Assembly (NCBI RefSeq): GCF_000934605.2
Contig: NZ_CP010897.2
Span: forward strand, 1,798,001-1,862,000
DNA from: Pandoraea vervacti
GTDB taxonomy: Bacteria; Pseudomonadota; Gammaproteobacteria; Burkholderiales; Burkholderiaceae
Length of the DNA stretch: 64,000 nt
Direction: 5' to 3'
Shown here: positions 57,304-64,000 of the stretch, piece by piece
Numbering within the stretch: position 1 is the first letter of the stretch
How the letters are laid out: every line of letters starts with the position of its first letter
Made by a program: the position numbers and the translations under genes
The notes under the pieces: generated by a model
Databases searched by the model: none
Told to the model about the DNA's origin: nothing
What the model saw: only the letters and a program-made list of their open reading frames with translations

Positions 57304-59079
57304 ATGGCAATCAAAAAAGACAAGGTCGATGCCGTTATCGTGGGCTTCGGCTGGACCGGGGCCATCCTCGGCCAGGAGTTGACGGATGCGGGGCTCAACG
57401 TCGTGGCGCTCGAGCGCGGCGCGATGCGTGATACGCCCACCGATGCGCAGTACCCCAAGGTCATCGACGAACTCGAGTACTCCGTGCGCGGCAAGCTGTT
57501 CCAGGAACTCGCGCGCGAGACGGTCACGATTCGCCACACGCCGGACGACCTCGCCGTGCCTTACCGTCAGAACGGCTCGTTCCTGCTCGGCAATGGTGTG
57601 GGCGGCGCAGGCTTTCACTGGAACGGCATGCACTACCGCATCCTTCCCGAAGAGCTGAAGCTGCGCAGCCATTACGAAGAGCGCTATGGCAAGAAGTTCA
57701 TCCCCGAGGGCATGACGATTCAGGACTTCGGCGTGAGCTACGAAGAACTGGAACCGCACTTCGACTTTGCCGAGAAAGTCTTCGGCACCTCGGGCAAGGC
57801 GGGCAATCTGAACGGCAAGATCGTGCCCGGCGGCAACCCGCGCGAGGGCGCGCGTTCGAGCGAGTTCCCCACGCCGCCATTGCAAAACACCTACGGCGCG
57901 CAACTCTTCGAGAAGGCGGCGCGTGAAGTCGGCTTCAATCCGTATCCGGCGCCCGCAGCGAACACCTCGCAGCCCTATACGAATCCGTATGGCGTGCGGC
58001 TCGGCCCGTGCAACTTCTGCGGCTTTTGTGAAAACTACGGTTGCTACATGTATTCGAAGGCGTCGCCGCAGACGACCATCCTGCCGGTGTTGCTCAAGAA
58101 GCCGAATTTCGAGCTGCGTCCACATTCGTACGTCGTGAAGGTCAATCTCGACAGCGACGGCAAGAAGGCCACCGGCGTGACCTACATCGATGCCCAGGGC
58201 CGTGAAGTCGAGCAGCCCGCAGATCTCGTCATCATGGCGGCGTATCAGTTGCACAACGTGCGCTTGCTGTTGCTCTCCGGCATTGGCAAGCCGTACGACC
58301 CGAAGACCGGCGAGGGCGTGGTCGGCAAGAACTACGCGTACCAGATGAACGGCGCAATCAACGTTCTGCTGCCCAAGGGCACGCAACTCAATCCGTTCGT
58401 CGGCACCGGTGCTGGCGGCGTGTCGATGGACGACCTGAACGGCGACCAGTTCGATCACGGGCCGCTGGGCTTCGTTGGCGGCGCGAGCATTCGTCACATC
58501 CGTTACGGCGGACGTCCGATCAAGATGACACCCACGGTGCCCGGCACGCCGGCGTGGGGCAGCAAATGGAAGGCGGGAATCGCAGACGCCTATCAGCGTT
58601 ACATGACCATCGGCATTTCCGGTTCGGTCATGGCGTATCGCGACGCCTGCCTCGATCTCGACCCGACCTACAAGGATGCCTACGGTGTGCCGCTGTTGCG
58701 CATGACATTCGACTGGCACGACAACGAATACAACATGCTCGGTTACATGGGCGACCGGATGGAGGAGGTCGGGCGGGCGATGAACCCCGAGAAGGTGTTC
58801 CGCGCCATTCGCAAGAAGGGCACGCATTACGACACGCGGATTTACCAGAGCACGCACACCACGGGCGGCGCCATCATGGGCACGAATCCGTCGAACAGCG
58901 TGGTCAACCGGTATCTGCAAAGCTGGGACGTGTCCAACGTGTTCGTGATGGGCGCGTCGGCGTTTCCGCAGAACATGGGTTACAACCCCACGGGCGTGGT
59001 GGCGGCGCTGGCGTACTGGTCCGCGAAGGCAATTCGCGAGCAGTACCTCAAGAACGCCGGCCCGCTGGTGCAAGCCTGA
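57304..59079 (+). CDS. Gluconate 2-dehydrogenase-type FAD (GMC) catalytic subunit
   Basis: 591-aa GMC oxidoreductase. FAD-binding VDAVIVGFGWTGAILGQELTDAGLNVVALERG at the N-terminus; a Cys-rich loop GPCNFCGFCENYGCYMYSKAS (~residues 233-253) typical of the iron-sulfur-containing members; C-terminal active-site region GGAIMGTNPSNSVVNRYL and NPTGVVAALAYWSAKAI. It oxidises gluconate or a related sugar (acid) in the periplasm and passes electrons to the cytochrome c subunit. 3 bp after the gamma stop; no signal peptide of its own, consistent with co-export. Confidence 0.94.
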   Translation: MAIKKDKVDAVIVGFGWTGAILGQELTDAGLNVVALERGAMRDTPTDAQYPKVIDELEYSVRGKLFQELARETVTIRHTPDDLAVPYRQNGSFLLGNGVGGAGFHWNGMHYRILPEELKLRSHYEERYGKKFIPEGMTIQDFGVSYEELEPHFDFAEKVFGTSGKAGNLNGKIVPGGNPREGARSSEFPTPPLQNTYGAQLFEKAAREVGFNPYPAPAANTSQPYTNPYGVRLGPCNFCGFCENYGCYMYSKASPQTTILPVLLKKPNFELRPHSYVVKVNLDSDGKKATGVTYIDAQGREVEQPADLVIMAAYQLHNVRLLLLSGIGKPYDPKTGEGVVGKNYAYQMNGAINVLLPKGTQLNPFVGTGAGGVSMDDLNGDQFDHGPLGFVGGASIRHIRYGGRPIKMTPTVPGTPAWGSKWKAGIADAYQRYMTIGISGSVMAYRDACLDLDPTYKDAYGVPLLRMTFDWHDNEYNMLGYMGDRMEEVGRAMNPEKVFRAIRKKGTHYDTRIYQSTHTTGGAIMGTNPSNSVVNRYLQSWDVSNVFVMGASAFPQNMGYNPTGVVAALAYWSAKAIREQYLKNAGPLVQA

Positions 59080-59090
59080 GGAGCGCAGCC

Positions 59091-60509
59091 ATGATCCGCA
59101 AAACGACGATGAAACGCTCAGCCGGCATGCTCACGGCCGGCGTACTTGCGCTCGCGGCGGTGGCCGTCTGGGCGCAGAACGCCGCCGCCCCCTCGGGCGC
59201 TGCCGTCTCGCCGGTGCCGACGCCCGCGGTGCCGGCCTCGACGGTGGACGCCGCGCAACCGACCCCGCAGCCAACGCAAACGCCCGCCGCAAACGACCCC
59301 GGGGCGCAGCTCGTCAGGCAAGGGGAATATCTCGCACGTGCAGCCGACTGCGCGGCATGTCATACGGCGCCCAAGGGCAAGCCTTTCGCGGGCGGCTTGC
59401 CGATCGCCTCTCCCATCGGCACGATCTATTCGACGAACATCACGCCTGACAAGGACACCGGTATCGGCAGCTACAGTCTGGAAGACTTCGACAAGGCAGT
59501 GCGTCACGGGATTGCCAGGAACGGCGCCACGCTGTATCCCGCCATGCCGTATACGTCTTACGCCAAAGTGCGTCCGGCGGATGTGAAGGCGCTCTACGCG
59601 TACTTCATGAACGGTGTGCAGCCGGTGGCGCAGGCGAATAAGGCGACGGATATCCCGTGGCCGATGTCGATGCGCTGGCCGTTGTCGATCTGGCGCAAGA
59701 TGTTCGCGCCGGCCGTTGTCGCCGATGCGGCGTCGACGGACAACGACCCGATCTCGCGAGGACGCTATCTCGTCGAGGGCCTGGGTCATTGCAGCGCATG
59801 CCACACGCCGCGCGGCTTCGCCCTGCAGGAAAAGGCGCTCACCGACGACAGCACGGCGTTCCTCTCGGGCGGCGTGGTCGACAACTTCCTCGCGAAGAAT
59901 CTGCGCGGCGATCCCACCGACGGGCTGGGCAATTGGACGGAAGGCGATATCACCGCCTTCCTCAAGGGCGGGCGCAACGACCATTCCGCTGCATTCGGCG
60001 GCATGTCGGACGTGGTGCAGCACAGTACCCAGCACATGAACGACGACGACCTCGCCGCCATTGCGAAGTACCTGAAGACGCTCAGGCCGGTCGATCCGAA
60101 CGCGAAGGCGCTCGCGTATGACGACACCGTCGCCAAGGCGTTGCGCGTGGGGTCCGACAAGAGCAACGGCGCGCTCACGTTCCTCGATAACTGTGCAGCA
60201 TGTCATCGCAGTACGGGTAAGGGCTACACGCAAACGTTCCCGACGCTCGCGCTTAGCTCGACGGTGAATTCGGTCGATCCGACCTCGCTCATCCATATCG
60301 TGCTGCGGGGCGCGGAAATGCCGTCGACGAAGTCGGCGCCGACGCACTACGCCATGCCGGGCTTCGACGATCGTCTGACCGATCAGGATGTGGCTGACGT
60401 GCTGACGTTCGTGCGCTCGAGCTGGGGCAACAAGGCGCCGGCCGTGACGGCCTCGCAAGTGGCCAAGGTGCGCAAGGACGTCGGCGCGACGCCGCAGCCG
60501 CAGCGGTAA
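59091..60509 (+). CDS. Gluconate 2-dehydrogenase-type triheme cytochrome c subunit
   Basis: 472-aa membrane-associated cytochrome c with a signal segment (MLTAGVLALAAVAVWAQ) and a Pro/Ala/Thr-rich linker. Three CXXCH haem sites: DCAACHTAPKGKP (~85), GHCSACHTPRGF (~235) and DNCAACHRSTGKG (~368), with partner Met-containing stretches. Delivers electrons from the FAD subunit to ubiquinone. GGAG precedes ATG 59091, 11 bp after the previous stop. Ends the operon, followed by a terminator. Confidence 0.94.
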   Translation: MIRKTTMKRSAGMLTAGVLALAAVAVWAQNAAAPSGAAVSPVPTPAVPASTVDAAQPTPQPTQTPAANDPGAQLVRQGEYLARAADCAACHTAPKGKPFAGGLPIASPIGTIYSTNITPDKDTGIGSYSLEDFDKAVRHGIARNGATLYPAMPYTSYAKVRPADVKALYAYFMNGVQPVAQANKATDIPWPMSMRWPLSIWRKMFAPAVVADAASTDNDPISRGRYLVEGLGHCSACHTPRGFALQEKALTDDSTAFLSGGVVDNFLAKNLRGDPTDGLGNWTEGDITAFLKGGRNDHSAAFGGMSDVVQHSTQHMNDDDLAAIAKYLKTLRPVDPNAKALAYDDTVAKALRVGSDKSNGALTFLDNCAACHRSTGKGYTQTFPTLALSSTVNSVDPTSLIHIVLRGAEMPSTKSAPTHYAMPGFDDRLTDQDVADVLTFVRSSWGNKAPAVTASQVAKVRKDVGATPQPQR

Positions 60510-60582
60510 CCGGCGCAGGTGTCGACGGGGCCGGAGCGGTGGGCGCTCGTCGGCATTTGCGTGGCATTTGTGATGGAATGAG

Positions 60583-60615
60583 GCCCCGCCAGTCTTGCAG
60601 GCTGGCGGGGCTTTT
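60583..60615 (+). terminator. Terminator of the gluconate dehydrogenase-type operon
   Basis: 10-bp stem GCCCCGCCAG / CTGGCGGGGC with a 9-base loop followed by TTTTCG. 73 bp past the cytochrome stop. Confidence 0.88.
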
Positions 60616-60651
60616 CGTTTTCGATGCGCTTTCGATGTCTGGGAGGACGGT

Positions 60652-60867
60652 GTGCCGTTCATTCTTTTGGCGCTCGTCGTTCTGGCGGGCATTGGGTACG
60701 GCGCCGTGCGGCTCTACGCCGCCGTAGCGTTGCGCTTCGGCACGCTGGCCGCGGTCGCGACGATCGGCGCGTGGTGCCGATGCCCGATCGCGCGGTGGCG
60801 CAACGCTGGACGAAGATATTTCGTCTGGCGGGGGCGCACAAGCTTTGAGGTCGCTTGGGTCGCTTGA
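60652..60867 (+). CDS. Small membrane protein (71 aa), unknown
   Basis: GTG start at 60652 with GGAGG five bases upstream. Two hydrophobic stretches (PFILLALVVLAGIGYGAVRLYAAVALRFG and TLAAVATIGAWC) are followed by an Arg-rich tail (RWRNAGRRYFVWRGRTSF). Lies between the dehydrogenase terminator and the convergent MFS gene. Ribosome site and TM pattern favour a real gene; family not recognised. Confidence 0.5.
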   Translation: MPFILLALVVLAGIGYGAVRLYAAVALRFGTLAAVATIGAWCRCPIARWRNAGRRYFVWRGRTSFEVAWVA

Positions 60868-60891
60868 GTCGCTCAGTTCACTTGCGTGCGC

Positions 60892-62190
60892 CTAGGCGCG
60901 GGCCGTCGCAGGCTCACGCAGCGAGGGTACGACGCTCGCGTCGTCGATGGGGAAGTGGAGTGCGGCCGCCACTGCGCCGAGGATGGCCGTCGCGGCCCAG
61001 ATCAGGTTGTACGAGCCGGTCACATCGAGCACGAAACCGCCGAGCCACGCGCCGAGAAACGAGCCGATCTGATGGCTCATGAAGCACACGCCGAAGAGCG
61101 TGCCCAAATGCTGCGTCCCGAAGACTTTGGCCACGAGCCCGCTCGTGAGCGGAACGGTCCCGAGCCATGTGAGCCCCATCACGGCGGCGAAGATGACTAC
61201 GCTGGCGTCCGACTTCGGCAAGACGAAGAAGAAGGCAATGGCGGCACCGCGAACGAGGTAGAGCCAGCCGAGCACATGGTGCTGCCGGTAATGTCCACCA
61301 AGCCAGCCGCATGCCCAACTGCCCACCATGTTGAACAAGCCGATCAGCGCGAGCGCCGTGGCGCCGAGTCCGACCGGCAAATGGCACATCAACAGATAGC
61401 CGGGCAGATGCGTGGCGATGAAGGCAAGTTGAAAGCCGCAGGTGAAAAAGCCCAGCGTCAGCAACCGATAACCCCGGTGGGCGCACGCTTGCCGCAGTAC
61501 GTCGCGCAGTGAGGTGTGCGCTTGCGTGGCGTGCTCGTCGTGTTTTGCGGCAGCGACGGGCACCGAGGTCGGCACCGCATCCGTCGTCTTCCTGCGGCTG
61601 CGCATCGTCATGAACAGGCCAAGCGGTGCGGCGCAGCACAACACCAGGGCGAGCACGAAGAGCGACGTGGAAACGCCATACGTCTGACGCAGTCCTTGCG
61701 CGACCGGTACCAGCGCGACTTGTCCCAGCGAGCCACCGGCGCTCACGAGACCCATCGCCATGGTGCGCCGCTCCGGTGTCACGGCACGGCTCACCGCAGG
61801 CAGTACGACGCCAAACGTCGTGCAACTGATGCCCAGCCCGACCAGCACCCCCAACCCGATCACGAGCCAGACACCCGATGGCGCGAGCGCTGCCATCGCG
61901 AGTCCTGCGGCGAAGACGAGGGCGCCGAAGGCGACCACCGGCGCGGGACCATGGCGGTCGGCCATCGCGCCGGCAAACGGCTGCGCAAACCCCCACACGA
62001 GGTTATGCAGCGCGATGGCAAACGCCACCAGCGTGACAGGAACACCGCGATCGTACGAGAAAGGATTGATGAACAGGCCAAACGTCTGGCGAGTCCCCAT
62101 CGCGGCGCTGAGCACCAGGGCGCCGGCAAGAATGATCAGGGTGACGCGGCCTTGTAGCGAGGGTGACGGGGAAATCGGGGTTTGCGACAT
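60892..62190 (-). CDS. MFS transporter, monocarboxylate/oxalate-formate-antiporter-like
   Basis: 432-aa 12-TM transporter. N-terminal half: ALVLSAAMGTRQTFGLFINPF, FAGAMADRHGPAPVVAFGALVFAAGLAMAAL, GLGISCTTFGVVLPAVSRAV; C-terminal half: GLFNMVGSWACGWLGGHYRQHHVLGWLY and LGTLFGVCFMSHQIGSFLGAWLGG. A His-rich loop follows TM6 (AAKHDEHATQAH). Resembles the MCT/OFA group. Downstream of the LysR gene on the same strand with 79 bp between them, so that regulator may control it. Confidence 0.88.
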   Translation of the reverse strand: MSQTPISPSPSLQGRVTLIILAGALVLSAAMGTRQTFGLFINPFSYDRGVPVTLVAFAIALHNLVWGFAQPFAGAMADRHGPAPVVAFGALVFAAGLAMAALAPSGVWLVIGLGVLVGLGISCTTFGVVLPAVSRAVTPERRTMAMGLVSAGGSLGQVALVPVAQGLRQTYGVSTSLFVLALVLCCAAPLGLFMTMRSRRKTTDAVPTSVPVAAAKHDEHATQAHTSLRDVLRQACAHRGYRLLTLGFFTCGFQLAFIATHLPGYLLMCHLPVGLGATALALIGLFNMVGSWACGWLGGHYRQHHVLGWLYLVRGAAIAFFFVLPKSDASVVIFAAVMGLTWLGTVPLTSGLVAKVFGTQHLGTLFGVCFMSHQIGSFLGAWLGGFVLDVTGSYNLIWAATAILGAVAAALHFPIDDASVVPSLREPATARA

Positions 62191-62269
62191 GATGATGAGT
62201 CCTCCTCACCGAAGTCTCGCAACGAAATCCCCGTCTGGCAAAGGAGTTGTATGAGTTCGCAGGTGAATT

Positions 62270-63169
62270 TCATTCACCTTGGTGCGTGCCCGCCTGCTCG
62301 ATCACCCAGTCCCGAAACGCCACGCACTCGGGGTGTGGCTCGATGTCCCGGGCGCTGATCAGCCAGTACGCGCCTTGCGATTGCGTGGTGACGTCGTGCG
62401 CACGCACGAGGGCGCCTCTGGCGAGGTATTCGTCCACGAGCGGGCGGCGGCCTATGACGACGCCGAGTCCCGCGATGGCGGCTTCGAACGCCATCTGAAT
62501 GCTGTCAAAGCTCAGCCCGCCTCGGGTATCGAAGTCGTCGATACCGGCGCCTTCGGCCCAGACCTGCCAGTCTTCGCTGGCGCTGCTCACGTGGATGCGG
62601 GTCGTGCCCCGCAGGTCGAGGTTGCCGTCCCCGTCGGCGTGCATCGTCTGATAGGCCGGGCTGCATACGGGCACGAAGCGTTCGCCGAAGAGGCGGTGCC
62701 AGGTGTCGCTCGCCACCGGTGCGCGCGACAGGCGGATCGCGAAGTCGAAGCCGTCGATCGGAAAGCCGACCTGGCGGCGCGAGGTATCGACCGTGATGTC
62801 GACACCGGGCATGCGTCGGATGAACATGTCCAGGCGCGGCAGGAGCCAGCGTGAGGCGAGTGTGGGGGCGCAGGTGATGGCGATGGCGCGTGAGGCGTCG
62901 GGTGTGGGCAGGCGGCGAGTCCCGGTGAGCAGCAGCGAGAATGCCTCGGTCACGTAGGCGAGGTAGTCCACGCCCTCGGGGGTGAGCGCGAGCCCGTGCG
63001 GCGAGCGTGTAAAGAGTGCGACGCCCAGCGTCTGCTCCAGCCCGACGATGCCGTGGCTCACGGCGCTCGGCGTGAGGTGCAACTCGGCGGCGGCGCGTTT
63101 GAAACTCTGGTGACGTCCCGCAGCTTCGAACAGTCGCAGGGCGGACAGCGGTGGCAGACGGGGCGGCAT
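62270..63169 (-). CDS. LysR-family transcriptional regulator, GcvA-like
   Basis: 299-aa regulator. HTH: PPLSALRLFEAAGRHQSFKRAAAELHLTPSAVSHGIVGLEQTLGV, the GcvA/AmpR subgroup. Effector domain: IAITCAPTLASRWLLPRLDMF, VGFPIDGFDFAIRLSRAP. ATG 63169 fits; an upstream extension to 63364 is not conserved-looking. Divergent from the LysE exporter and upstream of the MFS gene; either may be its target. Confidence 0.9.
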   Translation of the reverse strand: MPPRLPPLSALRLFEAAGRHQSFKRAAAELHLTPSAVSHGIVGLEQTLGVALFTRSPHGLALTPEGVDYLAYVTEAFSLLLTGTRRLPTPDASRAIAITCAPTLASRWLLPRLDMFIRRMPGVDITVDTSRRQVGFPIDGFDFAIRLSRAPVASDTWHRLFGERFVPVCSPAYQTMHADGDGNLDLRGTTRIHVSSASEDWQVWAEGAGIDDFDTRGGLSFDSIQMAFEAAIAGLGVVIGRRPLVDEYLARGALVRAHDVTTQSQGAYWLISARDIEPHPECVAFRDWVIEQAGTHQGE

Positions 63170-63504
63170 CGGATGGGTGTCGGGCGTTCGGTGAGTGCGT
63201 GTCACGACGTGTCGGTGTCGCAGGACATCGGGGCACGCGCCTCGCGCGATCGCATCGATAGCGTCGTTCGGTTGTCGTCGATTCTCGCACGATGCTCCCG
63301 CTTGCGGGGATGACGCCACGGTCTGGCCGCCCCCATGGGCGACGAGCGAGCGCTTAACTGTCATGGTCGCAAGCCGGTACAGGCCCGTACGGATTCGGCG
63401 AACTGTACCGGGTGTCGCGGGTCCGGCGTGCCTATGCTGTGGCTCCGCGTCATTTTCAGGGTTTGCCGGTGGCAGCGCTGACGCGGCGTGACAATCTGAC
63501 GATC

Positions 63505-64000
63505 ATGACGACCGAACAATTGCTGGCCTTCTGTGCTTTCGCAGTCATCACATTGGTGACGCCGGGCCCGAACAACATGATGATCCTGACCTCCGGGCTG
63601 AACTACGGCTTCATGCGCACGCTGCCGCATCTGGCCGGCATTGCCTTTGGGTTTGCGCTGATGGTGTTTCTGACGGGGGCGGGGCTGCATACGGTGTTCG
63701 TCCGTTTCCCTGTGATCCATACCGTCCTGAAGTACGTGGGGGCGGCGTATCTGCTGTGGCTGGCGTGGCACCTGGCGCGCTCCGGCCCGATGGACGGTGA
63801 GCGCCGTAGGCGTGAGCGCCCGATGGGATTTATCGGTGCCGCGGCATTTCAGTGGGTCAACCCGAAAGCGTGGGTGATGGCGGTGGGCGCGATCAGCACC
63901 TATTTGCCCAACGCGTCCCATTTGCCGGACGTTGCGTTGCTCGCCGTCATTTATGGCGCGCTCGGCGCGCCGTGCATCGGCTTGTGGGCTGGCTTCGGTG
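63505..64000 (+). CDS. LysE/RhtB-family amino-acid exporter, C-terminus outside the window
   Basis: 165 codons are visible and the frame continues past the right edge. N-terminal pattern MTTEQLLAFCAFAVITLVTPGPNNMMILTSGLNYGF is diagnostic (TPGPNN); KYVGAAYLLWLAWHLARSG and FIGAAAFQWVNPKAWVMAVGAIS follow. Six-TM exporter of amino acids or homoserine lactone-like compounds. Divergent from the GcvA-like LysR gene, a common exporter-regulator pairing. Confidence 0.93.
   Translation, partial: MTTEQLLAFCAFAVITLVTPGPNNMMILTSGLNYGFMRTLPHLAGIAFGFALMVFLTGAGLHTVFVRFPVIHTVLKYVGAAYLLWLAWHLARSGPMDGERRRRERPMGFIGAAAFQWVNPKAWVMAVGAISTYLPNASHLPDVALLAVIYGALGAPCIGLWAGFG

Noticed and set aside
56581..59073. 830-codon leftward frame
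   Set aside because: Antisense to the gamma and FAD subunits of the dehydrogenase; no motif.

Overview
The window is a contiguous piece of a GC-rich Gram-negative chromosome. General trimeric porins of the Burkholderia type, a ybgC-tolQRA-tolB-pal-cpoB operon, an AsnC/Lrp gene divergent from glmS, and many LysR/IclR/LacI/MFS genes point to Burkholderiales. The overall look is Pandoraea-like or a close Burkholderiaceae relative, but the genus is an impression, not something proved here. No rRNA, CRISPR array, prophage or replication origin is visible. There is one tRNA (Lys-UUU).

Layout. 1-5271: a partial porin, a DeoR regulator with a degenerate glycerophosphodiesterase-like protein, and a Lrp/AsnC regulator divergent from glmS with three helically phased boxes between them. 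5272-8400: directly downstream of the glmS end (the chromosomal attTn7 context) lies a lower-GC, foreign-looking cassette with a split GlxA-type regulator, an alpha/beta hydrolase, an azoreductase and a YciI protein. 8399-12877: a LysR/lipocalin-like pair, then three tandem small IPT/TIG-domain genes, one cut by an IS2-group insertion sequence with perfect 5-bp target duplications. 12878-18465: DHA2 efflux pump with FrnE-like thiol oxidoreductase, cupin, flavin reductase and a solitary NuoM-type antiporter subunit. 18656-23928: a sugar ABC operon (no ATPase gene) with a perfect palindromic operator, its probable LacI repressor, and a PI-PLC-like protein. 24313-31406: tRNA-Lys, a YeeE thiosulfate-type transporter and the Tol-Pal envelope operon. 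31703-37515: dehydrogenase, IclR, SRPBCC, ACT, phosphoribosyltransferase, TauE and PAP2 genes.

38050-44644 is richer in unknowns: a Mrr-type protein whose nuclease residues appear replaced, a DUF2501 protein, a PaiB-like protein, small secreted proteins, a secreted DRGH nuclease, and two paralogous 55-61-residue single-span membrane proteins sharing the N-terminal pattern M-x-I-R-W-x-K-x-Y-S.

44874-54287 holds the most coherent candidate system. An MFS permease, the electron-transfer and catalytic subunits of a class 1B (NAD-linked) dihydroorotate dehydrogenase, and an N-carbamoyl-amino-acid hydrolase lie on one strand. Together they would make most of a reductive orotate (or related pyrimidine) breakdown route. 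Three copies of a 16-bp operator, GTCTA-N6-TAGAC, precede the permease, an unknown 108-residue protein and a porin gene with a premature amber codon. A divergently encoded XRE-family regulator sits beside the last one. 54577-64000: an unrecognised 541-residue protein, a three-subunit gluconate-type dehydrogenase operon (gamma, FAD/GMC, triheme cytochrome c), an MFS transporter, a LysR regulator and the start of a LysE exporter.

Many long antisense reading frames over the GC-rich genes were judged to be shadows and left out.
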